Source of the DNA: CAYNJF01 sp964351745
GTDB lineage: Bacteria > Pseudomonadota > Gammaproteobacteria > Berkiellales > Berkiellaceae
Length of the DNA: 33,837 nucleotides
Assembly (NCBI GenBank): GCA_964351745.1
Contig: CAYGPI010000015.1
Location: forward strand, 1-33,837
Direction: 5' to 3'
Positions 24,685 through 31,975 of the stretch are shown here, in pieces. The position numbers and the translations under genes are program-made. Position 1 is the first letter of the stretch, and the number at the start of each line of letters is the position of its first letter. The notes beneath the pieces were generated by a model. It worked only from the letters and a program-made list of their open reading frames with translations, was not told where the DNA came from and ran no database searches.

Positions 24685-25451
24685 TTGCCATTCAAGTTTC
24701 AAAATATATTGCTCAAAATAATGCCCCTTGGGCCTGGCCATATCACTTCATTCGCGGCTTATATTACCAAATCTATAAACGACTTCTAGTAAAGCCAATG
24801 ATAAAAAAGTTGTTTAATGGCAAAAAAATTCGCTTATACTCGGATTGCCCAATCTCAAGCCAATTTTTTTATACCAAAATACCTGATAAAAAAGAGATCC
24901 ACCAGTTAAGAAACGCTTGCTGGGCAAAAACAACATTCATCGACATTGGTGCCAACATTGGTGCATATAGTGTGATGCTGATGGATAAAGTGGATAATCT
25001 TATTGCCTTTGAGCCTGATCAAAAATCGTTTCAGCGATTGAAAGATAATATGCAGCTCAATAAAGATGCTAACACATGTATTGAGCAAATGGCTCTGTCT
25101 CATTATCAAGGTCAAGGTCAATTCTCTAAAACCAGTGCACAGCCTACGAATAGATTGCTGGCGCCAGATGACGATGGCATTTTGGTTCAAGTCACGACTT
25201 TAGATCACTATGCAAGTCAATATGAACTGCCGATGAGTCAAGAGTATGTCCTTAAAATCGATGTGGAAGGGGAAGAGCTGAATATGCTCAAGGGGGCTAA
25301 TAGTTTTTTGAAAAACTATCAAGTCAAAGGGATCTTAATTGAGTCATTTCCAGATTGCTATCCGAAGGTGTCAAAATTTCTTGAGAACTTAGGATATGAG
25401 ATGAAAGTCATCTCTCACCACAACTATTGGGCTCAAAAACGTGAAAACTAA
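24681..25451 (+). CDS. FkbM family methyltransferase
   Basis: 256 residues. FIDIGANIGAYS (86-97) is the SAM loop, AFEPDQKSFQRLKDNM the ribose-binding acidic motif, and VLKIDVEGEELNMLKGA the FkbM hallmark near the C-terminus. These enzymes O-methylate sugars or lipids. It is translationally coupled to the GT2 gene (ATGA) and overlaps the exonuclease gene by 11 bases, so it probably methylates the sugar added by that transferase. Confidence 0.87.
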   Translation: MIAIQVSKYIAQNNAPWAWPYHFIRGLYYQIYKRLLVKPMIKKLFNGKKIRLYSDCPISSQFFYTKIPDKKEIHQLRNACWAKTTFIDIGANIGAYSVMLMDKVDNLIAFEPDQKSFQRLKDNMQLNKDANTCIEQMALSHYQGQGQFSKTSAQPTNRLLAPDDDGILVQVTTLDHYASQYELPMSQEYVLKIDVEGEELNMLKGANSFLKNYQVKGILIESFPDCYPKVSKFLENLGYEMKVISHHNYWAQKREN

Positions 25452-26097
25452 TAGGCATGTATTATCCGCAGACGAAGTGGTTATCATTGATTTCGAAACA
25501 ACAGGTCTTTGTGCGCAGTATGAAAGAGTGATTGAAATTGGTGCAGCGGTCGTCAGGAATCGAAAGATCGTCGATACGTTTTCAGAGCTTTGTTATCCTG
25601 GGTGTTCGATCCCTTCCTTTATATCTGAGCTTACAGGTATTACCAACGGCATGCTTCGAGGGAAGCCGAGCCCTGAGGAAATAATGCCAAAATTTCATAG
25701 TTTTATTGGGGGTAGGCCGATTTTAGCGCACAATGCATCGTTCGATCGTCAATTTCTACATGCCGAAATGGAAAGAGTGGGCGTTGCGCTAGAAAATCCG
25801 ATTTTATGCACCCTAATGTTATCGCGAAGGCTTATTCATGAAACCCCCAATCACAAACTTGGCACTTTGAAAAAATTTATTAATTTTCAAGAGAAAAAAT
25901 CTCATCAAGATCACAGGGCACTTGATGATGTTGAAGTCACAGCAGCGCTTTGGGTGTATATGCAAGAATTAATAGAAACCCAAACGCAAAGAGCAGAGAT
26001 AGGCTTTGATTTTATTCAGTCTTTAAGCCGAATGCCCAAAGCAAAAGTACAATCCTATTTAAGTTCAATAGCACGAGCTACGACAACAGCATCTTAA
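25441..26097 (+). CDS. DEDDh 3'-5' exonuclease (DnaQ/PolC epsilon-like)
   Basis: 218 residues from GTG 25441. Exo I is IIDFETTG with Asp17 and Glu19, Exo II is HNASFDRQFL with Asp102, and Exo III is HRALDDV with His158 and Asp163, so all five DEDDh positions are present. It lacks a beta-clamp or polymerase-binding extension that I can recognise and is shorter than full DnaQ, so it may be a stand-alone proofreading or RNase-T-like exonuclease. It starts inside the FkbM gene (11-base overlap), an odd place for a nucleic-acid enzyme. Confidence 0.88.
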   Translation: MKTNRHVLSADEVVIIDFETTGLCAQYERVIEIGAAVVRNRKIVDTFSELCYPGCSIPSFISELTGITNGMLRGKPSPEEIMPKFHSFIGGRPILAHNASFDRQFLHAEMERVGVALENPILCTLMLSRRLIHETPNHKLGTLKKFINFQEKKSHQDHRALDDVEVTAALWVYMQELIETQTQRAEIGFDFIQSLSRMPKAKVQSYLSSIARATTTAS

Positions 26098-26104
26098 GTG
26101 GATG

Positions 26105-26139
26105 TAACATGATAAATATTATTTAATTTCATCATGTTA
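26105..26139. repeat. Inverted repeat between dnaQ-like gene and mazE
   Basis: TAACATGAT (26105-26113) and ATCATGTTA (26131-26139) are perfect 9-base arms around a 17-base AT-rich loop. It could end the upstream transcript (there is no T-run) or serve as a distal operator for the MazE/MazF promoter. Confidence 0.5.
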
Positions 26140-26155
26140 TATGTAACCATGTTTA

Positions 26156-26184
26156 TGTACAATTATTGAAGGATATGTTATAAT
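26156..26184 (+). promoter_or_regulatory. Promoter of the mazE/mazF-like operon
   Basis: TGTACA (26156-26161), 17-base spacer, perfect -10 TATAAT (26179-26184), about 32 bases before ATG 26216. Confidence 0.6.
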
Positions 26185-26197
26185 TATGTTATAACAT
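26174..26197. promoter_or_regulatory. Tandem repeat plus palindrome, candidate MazE operator
   Basis: TATGTTATAA occurs at 26174-26183 and again at 26185-26194. The second copy runs into the perfect palindrome ATGTTATAACAT (26186-26197). The pair covers the -10 box, as expected of an autoregulatory antitoxin site. Confidence 0.6.
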
Positions 26198-26215
26198 TTA
26201 ATAGAGGTTCATTTT

Positions 26216-26509
26216 ATGCATAGACAGACTGTGAGAAAAATAGGAAACTCTGAAGGGATTATTATCCCAAAGGCATTTTTGGAAGCGCTTGGCTTATTAC
26301 CGGGCCAAGAGGTTAGCTTAGAAATTTTAGGCGGTCAACTTGTTTTAAAACCTGCCCAATCTAAATATAAGCTTGAGGACCTGGTTGCTTCTATGTCAGA
26401 AGAAAATGAACATCCTGAAATGTTGTCTGGTGCTTTGCTTGGCGAAGAGGTTGTTGAATATAAAGAAAACATAGCTGAGGAAGTAAAGACAAATGTCACC
26501 AAAAAATAA
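26216..26509 (+). CDS. MazE/ChpS-like antitoxin (AbrB/SpoVT fold)
   Basis: 97 residues. The first 50 form an AbrB-type DNA-binding domain: VRKIGNSEGIIIPKAFLEALGL, then PGQEVSLEILGGQLVLKP. The acidic C-terminal tail should wrap the toxin. AGAGG 8 bases upstream of ATG 26216 serves as ribosome binding site. It precedes and overlaps the toxin gene by 17 bases. It represses its own promoter, where a repeat/palindrome is visible. Confidence 0.87.
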   Translation: MHRQTVRKIGNSEGIIIPKAFLEALGLLPGQEVSLEILGGQLVLKPAQSKYKLEDLVASMSEENEHPEMLSGALLGEEVVEYKENIAEEVKTNVTKK

Positions 26510-26834
26510 AGTTCTTGGTAGGGGAGATATCATTCTACTTAACTTTGATCCACAAGCCGGATCTGAAATAACGAAAAGGCGGCCCGCTCTAGTTGTATCA
26601 CCAGACGCTTATAATCAAAAAAGTAGTTTAATTCTGTGTTGTCCTATTACTTCAACTATTAGAAATCATCCGTGGGAAGTTTTGCTTCTAGATACACATG
26701 AAGTGACAGGCGCTATTTTATCTAATCAAGTTTCATCTATGGATCAACATGCCAGAAAAGCAAAGTGGTTATGTAAAGTATCATCTCATATAGTCCATGA
26801 AGTTTTGTCTAAAATTCAAACTTTGGTTATATAG
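26493..26834 (+). CDS. MazF/ChpB-like mRNA interferase toxin
   Basis: 113 residues of the PemK/MazF fold. GRGDIILLNFDPQAGSE and RRPALVVSP form the SH3-like core with the conserved Arg. CCPITSTIRNHPWEV carries the Ser/Thr of the active site, and GAILSNQVSSMD is the later family motif. These toxins cut mRNA at short sequences. The gene overlaps mazE, so the ratio is set by coupling. The product should be a dimer. Confidence 0.87.
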   Translation: MSPKNKVLGRGDIILLNFDPQAGSEITKRRPALVVSPDAYNQKSSLILCCPITSTIRNHPWEVLLLDTHEVTGAILSNQVSSMDQHARKAKWLCKVSSHIVHEVLSKIQTLVI

Positions 26835-26998
26835 TGATCACGATTATATCTCAAAAGTTCGAATAAAAACGGTAGTTACAAGTTTAAGAAAGAATAGCTT
26901 TTGGTGTAACTAACAGGTGTAGAGTATATGTTGATATTGATCAAAGTAGTCATATCCATTACAATCACGAATTACTGTTAGAAAGATAGCTATAAAAT

Positions 26999-27412
26999 AT
27001 GTCAAATTTTAAATACAAAGGCCCAGTGCATTTGGTGCACCATGCCATCAGCAAGGTCAATGAACTTTATCGCGTGCACAACAAGGCCTTTTTTGATCTG
27101 GGTGAGCCAAGCTATCTTCAAATGGCTGAGGTATGTAAGAGTGCCAACTTTGTCCTTAGGGATATAGTCATCAAAGGGTGTATCGATGAAGCTCAGTATA
27201 AATATCTAAAAATCCTATCTTTGCAGACAGAGATCGTAGGAGATATTATTGGTTACTTCCGCTCATCGAGTAATAATTTAATCCTTCACGCAGCGGAAGT
27301 AAGATTTTCAAAAAAATCTTCTCAAGAAACTGACGCGACGAAAGGAGCATCCTTTGAAGCTCCTGAAAATAAAGAAAATGAACAGAATCTAAGAAGAAAT
27401 AGATTTAAGTAA
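26999..27412 (+). CDS. Small hypothetical protein, helical core with disordered tail
   Basis: 137 residues. Residues 10-90 look like four or so amphipathic helices (for example HLVHHAISKVNELYRVHNKAFF), and from about 103 the sequence is Ser/Glu/Asn/Lys-rich and probably unstructured. I recognise no family; a four-helix-bundle protein is a loose possibility. It stands alone, 164 bases after mazF, with a weak ribosome binding site (AGAAAGA) before ATG 26999. The 164-base gap holds an 8-base inverted repeat (26873-26880 with 26905-26912) and no gene. Confidence 0.5.
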   Translation: MSNFKYKGPVHLVHHAISKVNELYRVHNKAFFDLGEPSYLQMAEVCKSANFVLRDIVIKGCIDEAQYKYLKILSLQTEIVGDIIGYFRSSSNNLILHAAEVRFSKKSSQETDATKGASFEAPENKENEQNLRRNRFK

Positions 27413-27427
27413 TTTTTTTCTGGAATA

Positions 27428-27456
27428 TAGAAGCATAGGCAAACTCTATGCTTCTA
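27428..27456. terminator. Perfect hairpin between convergent genes
   Basis: TAGAAGCATAG (27428-27438) pairs with CTATGCTTCTA (27446-27456) across a 7-base loop. It lies after the + strand gene stop and overlaps the stop of the - strand SGNH gene. It lacks a T-run, so it may end both transcripts imperfectly. Confidence 0.5.
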
Positions 27457-28372
27457 ATAATGGCTTAATCCACAAGCCCCACTGTTGATGACCTTCTTTG
27501 GTTAAATGAATCTCATCATGAAAGAGTTTGTCAACATCGCCACCATAATCTTTAAAGTTATCTAACAAATAATGTGTTTTAATATCATATTTAGCGAGTG
27601 ACTTTTGAATGATTGGATCGATGGTTGCTTGCTTCATCGCCTGTGTTCGCGATGGACTAATCATGAATATATGCTTGAAGCCTTGTGCTTCAAGATGATC
27701 ATTCATTTCTTTAAGATGCTTGACTGCAATGTCAACCAAGATTTCTTGCTCATGAATAGGCAGTGCTGCAAAGCTAAACCCTGGTGATTTCTTGAGAGAA
27801 AGCTTATATAAACCATAGAAAAATAACTCTTCTAGAGCAAATCTTGCTTTCTTGCTCCAATAAGGTTGCCCACCAAAGCGATTTAATCCGCGATAAAAAT
27901 CTCCTTCAGGCACAAGCGTCACGTAAGTAAGAGAAGGCATAAAGCATAACTCATTAACCAATCCGTGAATGTTAAGGATCCCCCAGCCATTCACGCCAGC
28001 ATTGCCGGCCTGAAAATGGGTATCTCGCACGGCGACCTCTGAGAATAAGTCTTGATTATCAATATAGCTGCCACCGTAAGTGACTGAGTCGCCAAGGAAT
28101 AAAATCTTATGGTTAGGAGAATGTAAGTCCCAATCTTGCGAGGCTCTTAACCCTAAGTTATTCATTTTGATATGAGCATTGCCAAAACGATGGATCGATT
28201 GGTTAGGTTGAACCCGATAGCCATAAATGGGATGTGACTCATAGAGCAACACATCACCAAGTCCAAATTGCCTAGCAGCTAATTCTAGCCCACTAACGCA
28301 CAATATCCCAAAGACAACCATTAAGCAGCTAAGGGTTATCTTGGGATTGCGCTCAAAAAATGAGTGGCTCAT
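27446..28372 (-). CDS. SGNH/GDSL-like hydrolase, membrane-anchored
   Basis: 308 residues with one N-terminal membrane helix (about 12-31) and an exported or periplasmic domain. The GDS motif (Gly94-Asp95-Ser96 in LFLGDSVTYGG) supplies the nucleophile, Asn128 in GVNGW the oxyanion residue, and Asp286/His289 in DEIHLTKEGH the rest of the triad. Such proteins are esterases or acyltransferases. It ends the carbamoyltransferase-SxtJ-DUF5989 series, an arrangement repeated in other bacteria, and probably handles an ester on the same carbamoylated product. Confidence 0.78.
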   Translation of the reverse strand: MSHSFFERNPKITLSCLMVVFGILCVSGLELAARQFGLGDVLLYESHPIYGYRVQPNQSIHRFGNAHIKMNNLGLRASQDWDLHSPNHKILFLGDSVTYGGSYIDNQDLFSEVAVRDTHFQAGNAGVNGWGILNIHGLVNELCFMPSLTYVTLVPEGDFYRGLNRFGGQPYWSKKARFALEELFFYGLYKLSLKKSPGFSFAALPIHEQEILVDIAVKHLKEMNDHLEAQGFKHIFMISPSRTQAMKQATIDPIIQKSLAKYDIKTHYLLDNFKDYGGDVDKLFHDEIHLTKEGHQQWGLWIKPLLEA

Positions 28373-28375
28373 GCT

Positions 28376-28528
28376 TTAAAACAGTGTATAGATAAACGGA
28401 GCCACTGCTGAGCCTTGAGTTAAGACAATTAAGGCACCAAGTAAAAGCATGATAGATAGAATAGGGGCAAGCCAAAACTTTTTACGAACTCGCATGAATT
28501 GCCATAGATCGCCGATTAATTCTAACAT
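28376..28528 (-). CDS. DUF5989-type 50-residue membrane protein
   Basis: A short frame reading M-L-E-L-I-G-D-L-W-Q-F-M-R-V-R-K-K-F-W-L, then a hydrophobic helix (about 20-38) and an AVAPFIYTLF end. It matches the small membrane protein that sits between SxtJ and the SGNH protein in many carbamoyltransferase clusters. Its ATG overlaps the SxtJ stop (TAATG), and it ends three bases before the SGNH gene. It is probably an inner-membrane partner of SxtJ; its activity is unknown. Confidence 0.8.
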   Translation of the reverse strand: MLELIGDLWQFMRVRKKFWLAPILSIMLLLGALIVLTQGSAVAPFIYTLF

Positions 28529-28932
28529 TAGAATGGTTTCTCCATATGTTTTATATCTTTAGGTTGAATGATTGTTCGATAACTTTTTGCTTCTCGATCA
28601 AAGGTTTTACCCATCACATCTTTAGAAAACATGCGTTTCAGAAGACCGATAGGCCAAATCAAAAAGAAAAACAAGATACCAAGGATGATGCGCGTATTAA
28701 TATAACCTAACACATCGCCTATCTTCATCCATACTTTGTAAACATACGTTAAGGCTTTAGGGTATAGTGCTGCTGGCAACCATAAGACACCTGCAGCAAT
28801 CCATGGCCAAAGCGGTATACTATTTTCTTTTAAAGCTGGTATGGCTAGTCCAAAAATAAGAGCAAATATAGCGCCTAAAATGAGACCAAATTTTCTTAGA
28901 TCATTTGTTGTGTGGTTTTGATTTATCATCAT
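28528..28932 (-). CDS. SxtJ family membrane protein
   Basis: 134 residues with three likely membrane helices (about 14-32, 40-58 and 81-100) and a basic cytoplasmic tail ending KDIKHMEKPF. It resembles SxtJ, a small membrane protein named from the saxitoxin cluster and regularly found beside NodU/CmcH-type carbamoyltransferases. Its role is not established. An adjacent second ATG (28929) is equally possible. It follows the carbamoyltransferase gene by 30 bases. Confidence 0.78.
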   Translation of the reverse strand: MMINQNHTTNDLRKFGLILGAIFALIFGLAIPALKENSIPLWPWIAAGVLWLPAALYPKALTYVYKVWMKIGDVLGYINTRIILGILFFFLIWPIGLLKRMFSKDVMGKTFDREAKSYRTIIQPKDIKHMEKPF

Positions 28933-28962
28933 ATCATGGGTTCTTGCTTGTTAGTGGTTAAG

Positions 28963-30816
28963 TTAATCTAGCGCAAATTCTTCTTTCCAATCTTTCGTTT
29001 CTTCCCATAGAGGTTGATTGTTTTTTTTCAAAATGACATTCTCTAAAACTAAATAGTCCATCTCTGTGCGCATAAAGCATCGATAAGCATCTTCTGGCGT
29101 ACAAACAATAGGCTCACCTCGAACATTAAAAGAGGTATTAATGAGCACGGGACATTGCGTTTTTTGCTCAAACTTTTCTAGAAGATCATAAAATCTGGGG
29201 TTGGTTTCAGCGTGGACAGTTTGGATCCTTGCGGAATAATCAACATGAGTGACAGCTGGAATAGTGGAGCGGGGCACATGAAGCTTATCAATGCCAAACA
29301 GTTGAGATTGAGCGTCATCCATCGCTAAATGTTTCTCTTTTTTAACATCAGCCACAATAAGCATATAAGGGCTGGTTTTCTCTGGTGCAAAGTCAAACCA
29401 CTCATGGGCTTTGCCAGCTTTAACCACAGGGGCAAAGGGCCTAAAAGATTCTCTGTATTTGATCTTTAAATTCATGATCGATTGCATCTTAGGGCTTCTA
29501 GCATCACCAATGATCGAGCGACCACCTAAAGCTCTAGGCCCAAACTCCATTCGACCTTGAAACCACCCGACGACGTTTTCTGATGCCAAAATTTGTGCAA
29601 GCTGTGAGGACAGCTCAGAGTCTGCCAGAACATCATAAGGGGCATTGATGGAATCTAAATAACTTGTGATATTTGAGGTAGAAAATCTTGGCCCTAAATA
29701 AGAGCCTTGCATGTTATCAGCACCCTGGACTTTTTGTGTAGGATTGGCAAGGTATTCATGCCAAACACTAAGCGCCGCACCTAGCGCACCACCAGCATCA
29801 CCGGCTGCAGGTTGGATCCAAATGTCCTTAAAGGGACTTTGTCTTAGAATTTTTCCATTGGCGACACAATTGAGAGCAACACCGCCAGCCAAGCATAAAT
29901 AATCAACGCCAAGCTCAGTATGAGCGGTTTGCGCTAATCGCAAAACAATCTTTTCAGTGACAACCTGAATACTGGCAGCCAGATCCATTTCTCTTTGAGT
30001 GATCTCAGATTCAGCTTTGCGTGGCGGACCATTAAAAAGCTTGTCAAAAGCTTTATTAGTCATGGTCAAGCCGGTGGGATAGTTAAAATATTTCATATTT
30101 AACCGAAAAGTCCCATCCTCTTTTAAATCAATCAATTCATCTAAAATGAGTTTGACATATTGAGGCTCACCATAAGGGGCAAGACCCATCAGCTTATACT
30201 CTCCGGAGTTCACTTTAAATCCAGTATAATAAGTAAAAGCGCTATATAACAAGCCAAGAGAATGAGGAAAGTCTAGCTCCCATTGCGGTATAAGCTTGTG
30301 GCCATCGCCCAACCAAAGAGAGCTTGTCGCCCACTCTCCAACACCATCTAAGCAAAGAACAGCGGCGCGCTCAAAAGGGCTTGGGAAAAAAGCACTGGCT
30401 GCGTGAGATTGATGATGCTCAGTAAAAAGGAGTGGCGGTAAAGCTTTTTGTTTGATTTGGCCTAGCGCAGCTAGCTCCCTTCTTAGGTTAGCTTTCAAAA
30501 ACAACTTATCTTTGAGCCAGATAGGCATCGCTGAGATAAACGATTGAAATCCACGAGGCGCATAACTAAGGTAAGTTTCTAATAACCTTTCAAACTTCAC
30601 CAGCGGTTTGTCGTAAAAAACGATATAAGTGATATCTTTTAATTCAATCTTAGCCTCAGATAGGCAGTAAGCAATAGCCTTAGCGGGGAAGTTTGAATCT
30701 TGTTTGATTCGAGTGAAGCGCTCTTCTTGAGCGGCAGCAACAATATGGCCATCGGAGACAATAGCTGCAGCACTATCATGATAATAAGCTGATATCCCTA
30801 AAATGGTAGTCGCCAC
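28963..30816 (-). CDS. O-carbamoyltransferase (NodU/CmcH/TobZ family)
   Basis: 617 residues, full family length. The N-terminal Kae1-like part has ILGISAYYHDSAAAI (His13), EERFTR (31-36) and the metal-binding HHQSHAA (His134, His135, His138), and later LCLDGVGEW and LAGGVALNC. The C-terminal YrdC-like part has FGPRALGGRSI and YRESFRPFAPVV. The enzyme uses carbamoyl phosphate and ATP to place a carbamoyl group on a hydroxyl. GTG 30816 is the start, with AGGA 7 bases upstream. Given the window, a sugar of the surface glycan is the likeliest acceptor, but a secreted small molecule is possible. Confidence 0.92.
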   Translation of the reverse strand: MATTILGISAYYHDSAAAIVSDGHIVAAAQEERFTRIKQDSNFPAKAIAYCLSEAKIELKDITYIVFYDKPLVKFERLLETYLSYAPRGFQSFISAMPIWLKDKLFLKANLRRELAALGQIKQKALPPLLFTEHHQSHAASAFFPSPFERAAVLCLDGVGEWATSSLWLGDGHKLIPQWELDFPHSLGLLYSAFTYYTGFKVNSGEYKLMGLAPYGEPQYVKLILDELIDLKEDGTFRLNMKYFNYPTGLTMTNKAFDKLFNGPPRKAESEITQREMDLAASIQVVTEKIVLRLAQTAHTELGVDYLCLAGGVALNCVANGKILRQSPFKDIWIQPAAGDAGGALGAALSVWHEYLANPTQKVQGADNMQGSYLGPRFSTSNITSYLDSINAPYDVLADSELSSQLAQILASENVVGWFQGRMEFGPRALGGRSIIGDARSPKMQSIMNLKIKYRESFRPFAPVVKAGKAHEWFDFAPEKTSPYMLIVADVKKEKHLAMDDAQSQLFGIDKLHVPRSTIPAVTHVDYSARIQTVHAETNPRFYDLLEKFEQKTQCPVLINTSFNVRGEPIVCTPEDAYRCFMRTEMDYLVLENVILKKNNQPLWEETKDWKEEFALD

Positions 30817-30886
30817 TTCTGATTCCTTAAGATTTTCAAACCACTAATTTTAAAGCAAAAAGCGCTTGGTCACCAGCATCTTGCAT

Positions 30887-31975
30887 TCAAAGTTTATTTC
30901 TATAAAGTTGTTTCGCTTGATTAGGTTGCCGTTCTCGTTCAGTTATTTGCTGGCTAGGCGGTATTCTAGAGCGAGCGCTGTAGTATTGAAGGGCTTGGTT
31001 AAACACAATGGGGCCAGCATACGTGACCCCAAGCGCAAAGGCATTGTAAGAAGAGATGCTGATTAACGGCGCAATACTTCTTGGAATAACGTCGCGACAA
31101 GCGACATGAATGACATTGGCGAGGGCTGTTGAGGCAGGGAGACTAAAAGCAATCCATCCAGCATGAAGATATCGATAAATGTCTGAAGGCTCTTCAGAAT
31201 TTGGTTGAGAAGCTCTGTGCCTTGAGCGTCGTTTGACTTGAGACATACCAGCAAACTCTGGATGTGTTTTAGCTAATTCCTTGGCTATGGTTTGAAGAGA
31301 TGCCACCTCAATAGGTGGACGAACCATTGTTTCTAAGAGCTGTTTCCAATCTTGAGCAATCCTAGGCGCCAGTGAGGGGAATTTTTGAATGAGAGCTTTA
31401 CTTAGTTGAAATCGATTGGGATGATGAGATAAATCTTCTAAGATATCTTTGGCACGTTGTGGTGTGCTAGCCAATCGTAACAATTGTTTGATGGGAAGCG
31501 TTTCAATGCTAGAGTAAATTCTCGCTATTTCTTCACTTGAATGCTCTTGGCCACATTGATCTAACAGGACATCTTGAATGATGGGTGGGTTCGCCTTGTT
31601 CGATAGTCGTAGTAGTCGATACAACGCCCAGCGAAACCAATCATCATCTTGAGCTAAATCTAGGAGCGCCGTTTGGCTTAATCGGTTAGCCCATCTATCA
31701 TGATGTATTATTTCTTCGCATAAAAAATGGAGTTGCTCAACAGTCTCTGGATCTAAAAGAGCTTTGCGAGAAGGACTCATGTTTTGGATAGCATCAATCA
31801 GGGAGTCGAGTTGTGATATGGTGATTTCTTCGAGAATTTTATTCGAGAGAGCGTGACCAGAAGAGGTTTGGCTAGACTTAAAAATCTTAGACAGCAACAT
31901 CGCCGCAGAAAAGGGCTTGCGATCGATAGCTTGAAAAAATTGACGATAAGATCTTAATGATAATTTATCTAGCAT
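30887..31975 (-). CDS. Hypothetical helical/membrane protein, unrecognised
   Basis: 362 residues from ATG 31975. The first 250 or so are helical and soluble-looking (SLIDAIQNMSPSRKALLDPETVEQL and similar stretches suggest helical repeats). A hydrophobic part at about 275-340 (GWIAFSLPASTALANVI and SYNAFALGVTYAGPIVF) may form two membrane helices. The basic tail ends in YRNKL. ATG 31975 overlaps the upstream stop by 11 bases; the longer start at 31999 is less natural. It is transcribed with the large protein upstream. No family recognised. Confidence 0.65.
   Translation of the reverse strand: MLDKLSLRSYRQFFQAIDRKPFSAAMLLSKIFKSSQTSSGHALSNKILEEITISQLDSLIDAIQNMSPSRKALLDPETVEQLHFLCEEIIHHDRWANRLSQTALLDLAQDDDWFRWALYRLLRLSNKANPPIIQDVLLDQCGQEHSSEEIARIYSSIETLPIKQLLRLASTPQRAKDILEDLSHHPNRFQLSKALIQKFPSLAPRIAQDWKQLLETMVRPPIEVASLQTIAKELAKTHPEFAGMSQVKRRSRHRASQPNSEEPSDIYRYLHAGWIAFSLPASTALANVIHVACRDVIPRSIAPLISISSYNAFALGVTYAGPIVFNQALQYYSARSRIPPSQQITERERQPNQAKQLYRNKL

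Noticed and set aside
26835..26998. Terminator or small RNA after mazF
   Set aside because: Only an 8-base inverted repeat with a 24-base loop and no T-run is present, and the only short frame (about 17 codons) has no support.
30866..31066. 66-residue + strand gene
   Set aside because: It lies antisense to the end of the 362-residue protein gene, with no supporting motif.
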